From Peptoclostridium sp. (GTDB lineage Bacteria; Bacillota; Clostridia; Peptostreptococcales; Peptostreptococcaceae), in NCBI RefSeq assembly GCF_009881055.1, contig NZ_WXFG01000024.1:61382-125381 (forward strand): a DNA stretch of 64,000 nt. The letters run 5' to 3'. Position numbers and translations under genes: made by a program. Each line of letters begins with the position of its first letter. The stretch's first letter is position 1. This document shows, in pieces, positions 1 to 9,174 of this stretch. The notes under the pieces were generated by a model that did no database searches, had not been told where the DNA came from, and saw only the letters and a program-made list of their open reading frames with translations.

Positions 1-1704
1 ATTTATTCTAACGCTAACTACGTTTGTATCTCCAAACAGGTTGTGGAGGTCGCCCAACGTCTCCTGATAAGCTCCTACAAGGAAAGCTCCCAGGAAATAA
101 TCATCTCCATTGTTCATGTCGTGCAAAGGCAGAGTAGTCCTGACGTCATGAATGTCTATAAAACGGTCAATCTTTCCGTCACAGTCGCATGTTATGTCTG
201 CAATTACAGCATTGCGCCTTGGCAGCTCCAGAAGACGGTGTATAGGCATTATCGGAAAAAGCTGATCTATTGCCCAGCTGTCTGGTAACGACTGGAACAG
301 TGAAAAATTGCAATAGTATATGTCTGCTATTGCGCTTTCCAGATCCTCAAGATCCGGTAGAGGTCTTTTTATTTTCGTCTTTTCTTTTGCAATCTGATTT
401 ATAGTGTTCCAGAATATTTGCTCCGAGAATGCACGCTCTCTAAGGCTCATCCTGCCATGCTTGAACATATCACGTATTTCGTCTCTGTAGTAGAGCGCGT
501 CATTGTAACATTCCTGCAGATTTCTAAGGTTTATGCTTTTATGAACCTCAAACAGGTTTCTTATCTGCTCTGACGCATTATCGTCAAGTTGCTCCGGAAT
601 GTCATACGCCTCAAATTTCTCCACATCCAGCACATTGAAAAGAAGTACCGAGTAGTAGGCTACTGTGGAGCGTCCTGATTCAGTCACAATAACAGGGTGG
701 GGCACGTTGCTTGAATCAAGCACTGACATTACAGCCTCAACAATGTCGGAGCAGTACTCTTCCACAGTATAGTTTCGGCTGCAAGTGTAGTTGGTGTTTG
801 AGCCGTCATAGTCCACAGCAAGGCCTCCGCCCAAATCCAGATATCCCATCGGTGCGCCCTCTTTCACCAGCTCCGCATAAACCTGTGTTGCCTCAAGCAC
901 AGCGGAACGGATATCGCGTATGTTAGGTATCTGGGAGCCAAGGTGGTAGTGGAGAAGCTTAAGTGAATCCAGCATTCCCCTCTCCTTGAGCGTGTCAACA
1001 GCCTCTATTAGCTGCGACACATTGAGTCCGAATATGCTGCGGTCTCCTCCTGAGTCTGTCCAATGGCCGCCCGCCTTTGCCGAAAGCTTTATGCGTATTC
1101 CCATGTTAGGCTGAATTCCCAACGCCTTTGATCGTTCCAATATAATGTCGAGCTCGCTAGGATTCTCTATTACAAAAAAGCACTTGAAGCCCATTTTAAC
1201 GGCATAAAGACCCAAATCTATAAATTCCTCATCCTTGTACCCGTTGCATATAAGGCACGCCTCCTTGTCTTGCATAAGCGAAAGCGCCGCTATAAGCTCC
1301 GGCTTGCTGCCTACCTCAAGACCGTGGTGGTAGCGCTGCCCGAACTTTGTAACCTCTTCAATTACCTGCTGCTGCTGATTTACCTTTACCGGGTATACTC
1401 CTCTGTACTCGCCTTTATATTCCAACTTTTTCATGGCTTTGCTAAATGAGTTGTTTAGAAACGAAATCTGTGAATCCAGAAGGTTTTCAAAGCGCAGCAA
1501 AACAGGCATGTCAAGCCCGCGCTCTCTTACCCCAGAAACGATGTCCATTAGGCTCACCGCAGCTGAAGTGTCATCCTTTGAGGCATTAACCATAACCTCG
1601 CCATCGCCTGAAATCGAAAAATAGCCAGCGCCCCAATTTTTGATTCCGTAAAGCTCCTCGGACTTTTGCTTAGTCCATCTTCCAAGCAGTTCTGTTTTGT
1701 TCAT
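1..1704 (-). CDS. speA: Biosynthetic arginine decarboxylase, C-terminus cut by window edge
   Basis: PLP enzyme converting arginine to agmatine, the first step of the agmatine route to putrescine. Reading the minus strand from ATG at 1704 gives 568 open codons with no stop before the window edge. The family is about 630-660 residues, so the C-terminal 60-90 are missing. Typical segments are visible: the N-terminal start ELLGRWTKQKSEELYGI, the PLP-barrel stretch GVYPVKVNQQQQVIEEV with its lysine, KLSAKAGGHWTDSGGDRSIFGL, the LLHYHLGSQI turn, DLGGGLAVDYDGS and VTESGR. AGGAGG sits about 11 bases before the ATG. It is transcribed away from the hemerythrin gene as a separate unit. Family assignment is firm; only the tail is unseen. 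Confidence 0.95.
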   Translation of the reverse strand, partial: MNKTELLGRWTKQKSEELYGIKNWGAGYFSISGDGEVMVNASKDDTSAAVSLMDIVSGVRERGLDMPVLLRFENLLDSQISFLNNSFSKAMKKLEYKGEYRGVYPVKVNQQQQVIEEVTKFGQRYHHGLEVGSKPELIAALSLMQDKEACLICNGYKDEEFIDLGLYAVKMGFKCFFVIENPSELDIILERSKALGIQPNMGIRIKLSAKAGGHWTDSGGDRSIFGLNVSQLIEAVDTLKERGMLDSLKLLHYHLGSQIPNIRDIRSAVLEATQVYAELVKEGAPMGYLDLGGGLAVDYDGSNTNYTCSRNYTVEEYCSDIVEAVMSVLDSSNVPHPVIVTESGRSTVAYYSVLLFNVLDVEKFEAYDIPEQLDDNASEQIRNLFEVHKSINLRNLQECYNDALYYRDEIRDMFKHGRMSLRERAFSEQIFWNTINQIAKEKTKIKRPLPDLEDLESAIADIYYCNFSLFQSLPDSWAIDQLFPIMPIHRLLELPRRNAVIADITCDCDGKIDRFIDIHDVRTTLPLHDMNNGDDYFLGAFLVGAYQETLGDLHNLFGDTNVVSVRIN

Positions 1705-1786
1705 TTTGCTTTATTCCTCCATTATAGGATAATGATTTATATCTGCATTCAGCATTTTCAACATAAAAAAGCATTAGCCTCTAAGC

Positions 1787-1809
1787 TTGGCAAATAAGCT
1801 ATTTACCAA
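1787..1809. promoter_or_regulatory. Inverted repeat upstream of speA
   Basis: TTGGCAAATA-AGC-TATTTACCAA is a 10-bp inverted repeat with one mismatch and a 3-base centre, about 85 bases upstream of the speA start. It lies between speA and the hemerythrin gene, both on minus. It has no T-run, so an operator is as likely as a terminator. Function is unproven. Confidence 0.35.
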
Positions 1810-1892
1810 AAGCATAAGTCAAACCAGGAAGTTAATGCTAACAATAGTATAGCATATGAAATCCATAATTATAATGGAGCTGAAATATTTAA

Positions 1893-2435
1893 TTACAAGT
1901 ATTTGTCCTTGAATTCATGAAGCATTTCATGCAGTTTTTCATGCGCACCTTTTCCCATCACCGTTTCTTCAAATTCCTCGAATTGCTCAAGAAGCTGCCT
2001 TTGCTCCTCAACCGGTATAAGCTTGTCTCCCATTGGAAACACAACTGTATTTTCTTTTATTATGTGCGCACGGAGAAGTGATATATAAGCTGATGCAGCT
2101 TGAATGAAATCGTCCGTTTTCATCGGTTCTCCATCAACAGATGCCAACATTTGAGCTACATATTTTCTTCCTTGAACATGTTCGGTGAGCAGTTCTCCTA
2201 TTGGTCCGTTTTCATTCTGTATCCCGGCTTTCTCCATTGCCGGAAATAGAATTCCTTCTTCCTTGCCATGGTGGCATTTGTCGGCAAACAGCTTGAGGAA
2301 ATTCACTATCCCCTTAATATCTTCACCTTCAGCCACTTTACCGTCATCGATTAGCTTTACCATCTTTTCAAGAATTTTTAATCCCGTTAAAATTTCCTTA
2401 TGCTCGTTAACCAGATCTTCGCTCGCATATATCAT
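1893..2435 (-). CDS. Hemerythrin HHE domain protein
   Basis: A 180-residue four-helix protein with the iron-ligand pattern of HHE cation-binding hemerythrins: NEHKEI near residue 11, CHHGKEEGILFPAME in helix 2, LLTEHVQGRKY in helix 3 and LLRAHIIKENTVVFP in helix 4. Such proteins bind a di-iron centre and handle oxygen or nitric oxide in anaerobes. The open frame extends 24 codons upstream, but the ATG at 2435 is chosen because GAGGGGGAG lies 5-6 bases before it and the upstream residues look non-coding. It is monocistronic. Rubrerythrin nearby also fits oxygen protection, but the two are not in one operon. Confidence 0.9.
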   Translation of the reverse strand: MIYASEDLVNEHKEILTGLKILEKMVKLIDDGKVAEGEDIKGIVNFLKLFADKCHHGKEEGILFPAMEKAGIQNENGPIGELLTEHVQGRKYVAQMLASVDGEPMKTDDFIQAASAYISLLRAHIIKENTVVFPMGDKLIPVEEQRQLLEQFEEFEETVMGKGAHEKLHEMLHEFKDKYL

Positions 2436-2631
2436 GTGCTCTCCCCCTCTATAATATAACTCGACAGTTAAAGAATCCTTAATATAGTAATACCAGTAAA
2501 AGCCCAATTCAAAACATCATAGAGGATTCATTCTAATGCAAAACTAATGCAACTTTCTAATAATTTGGAATTATAATATAATACAAAAGCAATAGTAATT
2601 GGTTCTTGCAATTTTTAAAGGAGGCTTTGCT

Positions 2632-3108
2632 TTGGAAAACACGGCTTTGATCCTGTCAATCATATTGTTTGCCGTTGGCATTCTCGGCACCGTAGTGCCT
2701 GTATTGCCCGGCGCCATACTCATATACGTCGGCATGGTTTCATACGGATTTATGACTGATTTTTCAACTCTAGACGTGAACTTTTTCCTCATTCAGGCGC
2801 TAGTCCTATTGTTAATTTTCGCTGTAGATTTCATAGCCTCTGTTGTAGGTACGCAACGCTTCGGCGGAAGCAAACAGGCCATATGGGGTGCGGCAATAGG
2901 AACGGTTTTAGGCATAATATTTTTCGGCCCTCTGGGAATCGTTACAGGACCATTTCTTGGGGCTGTGGCAGCCGAGCTTCTACGTGGAGAAAGCCTGAAT
3001 CTGGCAGTTCGAGTTGGCTTCGGAACTATCGTAGGCTTTCTCGGTGGAACATTCTTGAAAATATGTGCCGAAATCATAATGATAACATACTTCTTCATGA
3101 GCATATGA
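2632..3108 (+). CDS. DUF456 family membrane protein
   Basis: A 158-residue hydrophobic protein with about four membrane segments and glycine-rich turns typical of DUF456: AVGILGTVVPVLPGAILIYVG at the start and GPLGIVTGPFLGAVAAELLRG in the second half. The biochemical role of the family is unknown. The start is taken as TTG at 2632, because AAAGGAGG at 2618-2624 is seven bases upstream. The in-frame TTG at 2599 has no such site. It diverges from the hemerythrin gene and converges with the AI-2E exporter gene. Confidence 0.85.
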   Translation: MENTALILSIILFAVGILGTVVPVLPGAILIYVGMVSYGFMTDFSTLDVNFFLIQALVLLLIFAVDFIASVVGTQRFGGSKQAIWGAAIGTVLGIIFFGPLGIVTGPFLGAVAAELLRGESLNLAVRVGFGTIVGFLGGTFLKICAEIIMITYFFMSI

Positions 3109-3118
3109 AAAAATTAGA

Positions 3119-3183
3119 GCCAGGAAAGAGCTCCAGATTGCAGCTGCCGTAACGCTTAGCTATGCATTCTGACCTTTCCTGGC
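3119..3183 (+). terminator. Possible terminator between convergent genes
   Basis: GCCAGGAAAG at 3119 and CTTTCCTGGC at 3174 are perfect 10-bp complements separated by 45 bases and followed by CTTTTTC. The second arm lies in the last codons of the convergent exporter gene. The long loop makes it a weak candidate. Confidence 0.3.
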
Positions 3184-4317
3184 CTTTTTCATCTCCAGCC
3201 TGTAGTTTACATATTCGCCAAGGAGTCTGTAAACCACCGAGGCAAGCGGAATGAAGAGGAGTATTCCAAGCACGCCCATAAGGCTGCCGCCCACAGTTAC
3301 TGCAACTAGTATCCAAATGGACGGCAAGCCAGATGCCTTCCCGACCACCTGTGGATAGATAAGGTTACCCTCAAGTTGCTGTATCACAAGAAACATGACA
3401 AGGAACCACGCTGCCTTTACAGGGTCGGCCACAAGTATGAAAAACACTCCAACTATGCACCCTATAAAGGCGCCGAATACCGGAACTAGCGCCGTTATGC
3501 CTATAAGAACGCTTATCATAAGGGCATACGGGAATTTGAATACAAGCATAGCCACAAAGAAAAGTAGCCCCAGTATTATCGCTTCGAGCACCTGACCTGA
3601 AAGAAAGCTTGAAAAAACAGTATTTGAAAGCTCTCCAACATAAAGCATTTTTTTCGCTGCTCTCTCTGGGAAAAAAGCATCTATCAGTTTCTTTAGCTGC
3701 CCTATGAGCGTCTCTTTCTGAAGCAGCAAATATATCGAAAAAACGAATGCCAGCAGGAATGTAGTTATTCCGCTAAATATCGAGGATGCAAACGTAAATG
3801 TCGAGCCGATCCAATCCAGAGCACTGCTTTTAAGAAACGCAATTGCATTGGCTTTTATTCCTTCCCAATCTAGCTCTATGCTGTTTATCCATTCTACAAC
3901 TTGCGGATTGTCCTTGAGGTTCTGGATTGCCCAAGCTTTCATGCTTCCCCAGTACGACGGAATCTTAACCGACAAATCCTGAATTGTATTTATCATCTCA
4001 GGCACAATAATAAACGATACCAGATTCAGAACTCCTGCAAACAGTACAAGTGTGATTATGTAGCTTAAAGGACGCTTGAGATTTTTATCCAGCTTGCTGA
4101 ATAGGCTCTTTTCTCCAAATAGCTTTTTTTCTATGAACATCATTGGTGTATTGAATATGAATGCTATTGCAAATCCTATTGCGAACGGGCTGACTATCCC
4201 CAGAATGCCTGATATAACCATCCATACGCCTGCAATATTGTTCAGCACCCACATGAGTATTATGGCAAATGATATAAGCAGCATTAATTTTTTCATCTGA
4301 TTCCTGTCAAAATCCAT
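3160..4317 (-). CDS. AI-2E family transporter (PerM/YtvI type)
   Basis: A 385-residue polytopic membrane protein with the AI-2E transporter architecture: paired N-terminal helices (MLLISFAIILMWVLNNIAG, then ISGILGIVSPFAIGFAIAFI), a long extracytoplasmic segment around residues 95-155, and a block of C-terminal helices carrying LVPVFGAFIGCIVG and the family-typical QQLEGNLIYPQVVGK...LPSIWILVAVTVGG. Members include exporters of autoinducer-2 and sodium/proton antiporters, so the substrate cannot be named. The ATG at 4317 follows GAGGGAGA; the TTG one codon earlier is an alternative. Transcribed alone. Confidence 0.88.
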   Translation of the reverse strand: MDFDRNQMKKLMLLISFAIILMWVLNNIAGVWMVISGILGIVSPFAIGFAIAFIFNTPMMFIEKKLFGEKSLFSKLDKNLKRPLSYIITLVLFAGVLNLVSFIIVPEMINTIQDLSVKIPSYWGSMKAWAIQNLKDNPQVVEWINSIELDWEGIKANAIAFLKSSALDWIGSTFTFASSIFSGITTFLLAFVFSIYLLLQKETLIGQLKKLIDAFFPERAAKKMLYVGELSNTVFSSFLSGQVLEAIILGLLFFVAMLVFKFPYALMISVLIGITALVPVFGAFIGCIVGVFFILVADPVKAAWFLVMFLVIQQLEGNLIYPQVVGKASGLPSIWILVAVTVGGSLMGVLGILLFIPLASVVYRLLGEYVNYRLEMKKARKGQNA

Positions 4318-4387
4318 CAATTCTCCCTCTCTTCCTAAATCTGTCTATGGATTCATTATACCCGACAATCCTTCAAAAATACACGAA

Positions 4388-4415
4388 AAAGCCGCACCAT
4401 TTTTGGTGCGGCTTT
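4388..4415 (-). terminator. Intrinsic terminator of the 4425-5138 gene
   Basis: AAAGCCGCACC, a 6-base loop and GGTGCGGCTTT form a perfect 11-bp stem. On the minus strand it is followed by TTC, and it starts ten bases after the stop of the 4425-5138 gene. Confidence 0.9.
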
Positions 4416-4424
4416 CATAAACAG

Positions 4425-5138
4425 CTAGTCACTGCTCAGCTGATTCTTTCTTATGGCCAGGCTAAAAAGATATGGATAATCGTCATGCAGATATTTCATG
4501 TAGTCAACCCATTCCGAAAGAACTATTGGATATGCTCTCAAGATATCCGTCTTCAAATGTTCACAATCTTCCTTTGTTACATCACTTACGTTGTCAATAC
4601 TCTGGAGCTCGTCCGCAATATGGAATACAGACCACAGCATGTCAGTAAAGGAATCGTGCTCGTATAAATTCGAATTTTCAAGCATATTAATCAAGAATGA
4701 TTTTTTCTGAGACAGCACACTTCTTAAATGTTCCAGTTTTTCTGGAGTCGCTTTTATTTCATACTCGAATTCCTTAATTTGATTTTTTACAGCCTTAATC
4801 TTACTTTTGCTGCTTAAATCAGTCAAGTTCAGCTTTCTGAAATTGTCATTTCCGTCAAGTTCCGACAAAGCGTATAATATTGACATGCCGGTTTCAGCAA
4901 AAAACGCACTTATTATTACATTTATCTTCTTGAGCTGGTGCCTTTTTTCTATCACATTCAGCAGCTTGTTGAGCACAAGTGTCACGACTATGGCCTGCAT
5001 AGGAACGAATGCCAAGTCTTGAAACAGGTAAAAAAAAGTGTCTGTCGGATTGTGGAACAACAGAAACTGTATGAAATATATGCACGCCGATGATAGTGAC
5101 AGTATTAGAACTAGTAAAATATTATTAACTAACCTCAA
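4425..5138 (-). CDS. Hypothetical membrane-anchored protein
   Basis: Not recognised. A 237-residue protein with two N-terminal membrane segments (about residues 4-28 and 38-60), then a soluble, mostly helical, charged region of about 170 residues predicted to face the cytoplasm. The stretch KIKAVKNQIKEFEYEIKATPEKLEHL (about 110-135) looks like a coiled coil. The TTG at 5138 is used as start because AGAGGTGG lies five bases upstream; no in-frame ATG has a better site. It has its own terminator on the downstream side and a rubrerythrin terminator on the upstream side, so it is a single-gene unit. Confidence 0.75.
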   Translation of the reverse strand: MRLVNNILLVLILSLSSACIYFIQFLLFHNPTDTFFYLFQDLAFVPMQAIVVTLVLNKLLNVIEKRHQLKKINVIISAFFAETGMSILYALSELDGNDNFRKLNLTDLSSKSKIKAVKNQIKEFEYEIKATPEKLEHLRSVLSQKKSFLINMLENSNLYEHDSFTDMLWSVFHIADELQSIDNVSDVTKEDCEHLKTDILRAYPIVLSEWVDYMKYLHDDYPYLFSLAIRKNQLSSD

Positions 5139-5174
5139 AACAATCCACCTCTTTTGCTTTTATACGAAGTCCAG

Positions 5175-5208
5175 AAAACCCTCAGTGTTGCTTTTAGCTG
5201 AGGGTTTT
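5175..5208 (-). terminator. Rubrerythrin terminator
   Basis: AAAACCCTCAG...CTGAGGGTTTT is a perfect 11-bp stem with a 12-base loop. On minus the stem ends in TTTTC, about 25 bases after the rubrerythrin stop. Confidence 0.88.
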
Positions 5209-5231
5209 GATATATTACAGTCAGTTTTGAT

Positions 5232-5771
5232 TTAATAATTCTGAGCAAGCACCTGGAAATAGGCCTGTGGATGATCGCATACAGGGCAAACCTCAGGGGC
5301 CTTTTTACCCTTATATATGTGGCCGCAATTAGCGCACTGCCATGTCGTTTCTTCATCCTTTGCAAATACATTGCCGTCTTCTATGTTCTGGAGCAGCTTT
5401 CTGTATCTTTCTTCATGCTCCTTTTCTATCTTGCCTACTTCCTCGAAAAGATATGCTATTTTGTCAAAGCCCTCTTCTCTGGCTTCCTTAGCAAATGTAT
5501 CGTACATGTCTGTCCACTCGTAATTTTCGCCATTTGCTGCATCCTTCAGGTTCTGTATTGTATCAGGCATTCCGCCGTGCAGCAGCTTGAACCATATCTT
5601 TGCATGCTCCTTCTCATTGTCTGCCGTCTCGGTAAAAAGTGCCGCTATCTGAGCGTAGCCTTCTTTTTTTGCAACACTTGCATAGTATGTATACTTGTTT
5701 CTTGCCTGAGATTCTCCAGCAAACGCCGCCATAAGGTTTGCTTCAGTTTTTGTTCCTTTTAGTTCAGCCAT
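5232..5771 (-). CDS. rbr: Rubrerythrin
   Basis: Non-haem iron peroxidase that reduces hydrogen peroxide in anaerobes. The 179-residue protein has the N-terminal four-helix di-iron domain ([22 protein letters not shown], then [14 protein letters not shown] and [14 protein letters not shown] carrying the Glu/His ligands) and a C-terminal rubredoxin-like iron site, [10 protein letters not shown]...CPVCDHP. Length and order are normal. ATG at 5771 follows AGGAGGT. The upstream A/T-rich region contains a TATAAT-like box near 5840. Single-gene unit with its own terminator. Assignment is secure; the physiological electron donor is not visible here. Confidence 0.96.
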   Translation of the reverse strand: MAELKGTKTEANLMAAFAGESQARNKYTYYASVAKKEGYAQIAALFTETADNEKEHAKIWFKLLHGGMPDTIQNLKDAANGENYEWTDMYDTFAKEAREEGFDKIAYLFEEVGKIEKEHEERYRKLLQNIEDGNVFAKDEETTWQCANCGHIYKGKKAPEVCPVCDHPQAYFQVLAQNY

Positions 5772-5921
5772 TTCATTACCTCCTGTTTTGTGATTAGATT
5801 ATATGCATTTTGATAAGCTCTGCCGATCAAAAATAATTATACTATAAAAATTATGCTTTTATAATAAAAATGTAACCATTTTAATGTCATCTTTTTTGAG
5901 CTCCAAAGTGTCCCAATGTTT

Positions 5922-6956
5922 CTAAAGGCTTTCAATATCTGCTATAAGCAGCTTTACATCCTCTTCCCTCGTTGCCCAGCTTGTGCAGAAGCGGACAGCG
6001 GTATGCTTTTCGTCTATTCTTTCCCAGAAGGAATAAGAATATTTTTGAGATAGGATTTCAAGCTTGTCATTCGGAATTATTGGAAATTGCTGGTTTGTAT
6101 GCGAATCGTACAGAAATTTATACCCTTTCTCATTGAATGCGTTTCTGATGAGCATTGCCAGCTTAACGGCATGCTTTGAAACCTCAAAGTAAAGGTTATC
6201 ATTAAACAGCACATCAAACTGTATTCCTAGAAGGCGGCCCTTAGCAAGCATGCCTCCCCGCTGCTTTATTAGGTATCTGAAGTCCTTTTTAAGGCTGTCA
6301 TTGCTGATAACCACGGCCTCTCCAAACAGCGCTCCTACCTTTGTACCTCCAATATAGAAAATATCCGTAAGCTTTGCAATATCTTTTAGTGTCAAATCGC
6401 TTCCATCAGCTTCAAGTCCATACCCAAGGCGCGCGCCATCCATGAAAAGAGGAAGCTGGCACTCTGAACAAACCTTACTGAGCGCCTCCAGCTCAGCTTT
6501 TGTGTATGTCGTTCCATTTTCTGTCGGGTGCGATATGTAGACCATACCAGGCTGAACCATATGCTCATGGGTCACATCATTCCAGTGAGCTTCATAAACT
6601 TTCCTTACCTGCCCGGCAGTGATTTTCCCGTCAGCGCTGGCAACAGTCAGCACCTTGTGACCTGTAGCTTCAATAGCTCCGGTCTCGTGAACATTAACAT
6701 GCCCAGTGTTGGCAGAAATTACGCCCTGATGAGGACGAAGCATGGAGGCTATTACAGTCATATTTGTCTGTGTGCCCCCCACCAGGAAATGCACATCTAT
6801 TTTGTCATTTCCACAAAGTTGCTTGATTCTGTTTCTCGCGCTTTCACAGTATTCATCGACTCCGTAACCGGGAGTCTGCTCAAAATTGGTTTCAACCATT
6901 TTTTCGAGTATCTTAGGGTGCGCACCCTCAGCATAATCGCATTCGAATCTTATCAT
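5922..6956 (-). CDS. ltaE: Low-specificity L-threonine aldolase-type PLP enzyme
   Basis: A fold-type I PLP enzyme of the beta-eliminating lyase/threonine aldolase family, cleaving threonine or allo-threonine to glycine and acetaldehyde. In its 344 residues: GGTQTNMTVIASMLRPH near the cofactor phosphate site, HPTENGTTYT, FMDGARLGYGL with the PLP-binding aspartate, and IFYIGGTKVGALFGEA with the Schiff-base lysine. ATG at 6956 (six codons inside the longest frame) is chosen because GGGAGGAT precedes it by six bases. Glycine and acetaldehyde would be useful to an amino acid fermenter (inference). Confidence 0.9.
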   Translation of the reverse strand: MIRFECDYAEGAHPKILEKMVETNFEQTPGYGVDEYCESARNRIKQLCGNDKIDVHFLVGGTQTNMTVIASMLRPHQGVISANTGHVNVHETGAIEATGHKVLTVASADGKITAGQVRKVYEAHWNDVTHEHMVQPGMVYISHPTENGTTYTKAELEALSKVCSECQLPLFMDGARLGYGLEADGSDLTLKDIAKLTDIFYIGGTKVGALFGEAVVISNDSLKKDFRYLIKQRGGMLAKGRLLGIQFDVLFNDNLYFEVSKHAVKLAMLIRNAFNEKGYKFLYDSHTNQQFPIIPNDKLEILSQKYSYSFWERIDEKHTAVRFCTSWATREEDVKLLIADIESL

Positions 6957-7053
6957 TAGAATATCCTCCCACAAAAAATATAAGACTTGTTCTTTAGCTC
7001 AGGATAAATCACAGTTTAGGCAGCCGTCAAGTTAATTTCAGCATAGCCTGGTA

Positions 7054-7866
7054 TTATGCAAACATCAGAAGGCTTCCCGCCATTACAATCATTCCCGAAA
7101 TCAGGCCGTAGATTGCAATGTGGTGTTCTCCGTATTTCTCTGCCGCTGGAAGGAGCTCATCCAACGAAATGTAAACCATTATGCCTGCTACCCCAGCAAA
7201 TAGGATACCGAACATGCCGTCATTAAAAAATTTCATCAAAAGGAAGTATCCTACAAGAGCTCCCACAGGTTCGGAAAGTCCAGAGAGAAATGAATACTTA
7301 AAAGCCTTTTTCCTGTCACCAGTTGCATAGTAAATCGGTACAGAGACCGCTATTCCCTCAGGGATGTTATGTATCGCTATAGCCACCGCTATGCTAATAC
7401 CCAATGTCGGATCCTGTATTGCACCTGCAAATGTCGCAAGTCCTTCAGGAAAGTTGTGGATTCCTATGGCCAGTGCCGAGAAAAGCCCCATTCTCATCAG
7501 CTCGTGACCATTCTTTTTTCCATTTTCCATTTCACTTACGTCCCGCATTTCGTGCGGATTTTCAAATGTAGGTACGAATTTGTCAATCAATCCTATTACT
7601 GCAATCCCACTGAAAAAAGCAATGGTTGCTATCCAGTACCCGGTAGTTGTTCCATAGTGAGACTCCAGGGAGTGCCTCGCCTCTGCAAACATCTCAATCA
7701 TTGAGACATATATCATAACGCCGGCTGAAAAACCCAAAGCTGCCGAAAGAAACCGTTCATCCGTTTTCTTTGCATAGAAAGCCAGCGCGCTGCCAACGCC
7801 GGTGGACAAGCCAGCAAGCAGCGTGAGCCCAAAGGCAATCACAAGTCTGTCCATACCTACTTCCAT
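7054..7866 (-). CDS. ZIP family metal transporter (ZupT-like)
   Basis: Membrane permease importing zinc or other divalent cations. The 270-residue protein shows about eight hydrophobic segments. The two signature metal-site helices are clear: [14 protein letters not shown] (about residue 136) and [14 protein letters not shown] (about 165). A cytoplasmic loop around 107-120 is charged but poor in histidine. ATG at 7866 follows AAGGAG by eight bases. It starts 69 bases after the histidine kinase stop in the same direction, so co-transcription with the two-component genes is possible but not shown. Confidence 0.92.
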   Translation of the reverse strand: MEVGMDRLVIAFGLTLLAGLSTGVGSALAFYAKKTDERFLSAALGFSAGVMIYVSMIEMFAEARHSLESHYGTTTGYWIATIAFFSGIAVIGLIDKFVPTFENPHEMRDVSEMENGKKNGHELMRMGLFSALAIGIHNFPEGLATFAGAIQDPTLGISIAVAIAIHNIPEGIAVSVPIYYATGDRKKAFKYSFLSGLSEPVGALVGYFLLMKFFNDGMFGILFAGVAGIMVYISLDELLPAAEKYGEHHIAIYGLISGMIVMAGSLLMFA

Positions 7867-7935
7867 ATCTTCTTCTCCTTAAGCATTTTATTTTAAGCTG
7901 AATTTTTATATACCCATACTTACATGGAAATCATA

Positions 7936-9174
7936 CTAATGAATTGCATTAGTCGGAATGCTGACAGTGAATGTTGTGCCCACTTTGTCACTGCTTTCCA
8001 CAGAAATCTTCCCACCATGATTTCCAACAATTGTCTTGGCGATTGCAAGCCCGAGCCCATATCCGCCTTCCTTGCGCGCCCTTGAGCTGTCAGCTCTGTA
8101 GAAACGCTCAAAAATGTGCTGTCGATGCTCTGGCGCGATGGGTTCTCCAGTGTTGTTTACTGCTAATCTGACATTCACGCCCATGCGTTTAAGGCTGAGA
8201 GTAACAGTTCCGTTTTTTCCTGCATACTTGCAGGCATTGTCCAAGAGTATGACTACAAGCTGTTTTAGCTGGCCCTCATTTCCGACAAGTAGGATATCAG
8301 AGTCAATATCGCTGTTTATTACAACGCCCTGCTCATATGCCACCGATTCAAAAGGAAGCACGCAACCCCAGACTGCATCGCTGAAATTCAGCCTGGACTG
8401 CAGCATTTGAATCTGCGAGGCATCCGATTTTGCCAGAAACAGCAAATCTTCTACAAGCTTTTTCATCCTGTTGGCTTCATCCTGTGTGTGCTCTATCCAC
8501 TTAGACTGCTCCTCTATTGTATCACCCTTGTGAGAAAGGAGTATCCCTGTATTTGCAAGTATTATAGTTAGGGGTGTTTTAAGCTCATGCGACGCGTCTG
8601 CAACGAACTGTTGCTGCTGCTTCCAGGCCTTTTCCGCCGGACGCAGCACCCAGCCTGACAGGAAAAGGCTTATGAAGAAGAAGGCTGTCAGTCCGCCAAC
8701 TCCCGCAAGCAGCAATGTGATTAGCAGATTTGTAAGCGAGTTGATCTCCCTTCCCATATCTGCAAAAGCTATCTTTGTACCCTCAGGAGTCTGCTTGACA
8801 AGAAAGCGCAGCTGCAAATCGAGCAGCATGCCTTCCTGCTTGCTCTCGCCCAGTGCGCGCTTTGTAACTTCAGAGAGCACCTCATCTGACACTGTGACGT
8901 TTTCCATCGAAGAGACTTTTATGCTGCCCTTTTCATCGAGTGTCACAGTGAATATAGGAGTCATAGGCCCTGTGTCTGGATGGCGTCTTTCTCCGATTTC
9001 CAGCAGAGGCGGCGGCATGCCTTCTCTTTCTATGACCTTTTCCATAGCTTTATAACTATCCCTTGCTGTCCACTGATAGCTGAAAAAGCTTATTGCTGCA
9101 AATACTATTATCATCACGAGGCTTATCAGAGTCATATTTATGAATATAAATTTTTTCTGCAATTTTTTAATCAT
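7936..9174 (-). CDS. Sensor histidine kinase, partner of the 9171-9848 regulator
   Basis: A 412-residue membrane sensor kinase: transmembrane helix near residues 12-33, an extracytoplasmic domain of about 120 residues containing an EREGMPPPLLEIGERRHPD stretch, a second helix near 155-178, then the H-box VADASHELKTPLT, N-box LDNACKYAG and G-box GGYGLGLAIAK. No clear HAMP domain separates TM2 from the H-box. Its ATG overlaps the regulator stop (ATGA), so the two are translationally coupled. The signal is unknown. The divergent operon suggests it may control the VTC/DUF4956/DUF4353 genes (inference). Confidence 0.93.
   Translation of the reverse strand: MIKKLQKKFIFINMTLISLVMIIVFAAISFFSYQWTARDSYKAMEKVIEREGMPPPLLEIGERRHPDTGPMTPIFTVTLDEKGSIKVSSMENVTVSDEVLSEVTKRALGESKQEGMLLDLQLRFLVKQTPEGTKIAFADMGREINSLTNLLITLLLAGVGGLTAFFFISLFLSGWVLRPAEKAWKQQQQFVADASHELKTPLTIILANTGILLSHKGDTIEEQSKWIEHTQDEANRMKKLVEDLLFLAKSDASQIQMLQSRLNFSDAVWGCVLPFESVAYEQGVVINSDIDSDILLVGNEGQLKQLVVILLDNACKYAGKNGTVTLSLKRMGVNVRLAVNNTGEPIAPEHRQHIFERFYRADSSRARKEGGYGLGLAIAKTIVGNHGGKISVESSDKVGTTFTVSIPTNAIH

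Noticed and set aside
5271..5762. 163-codon plus-strand open frame opposite rubrerythrin.
   Set aside because: Shadow of rubrerythrin, cysteine and phenylalanine rich, no homology visible, no ribosome site.
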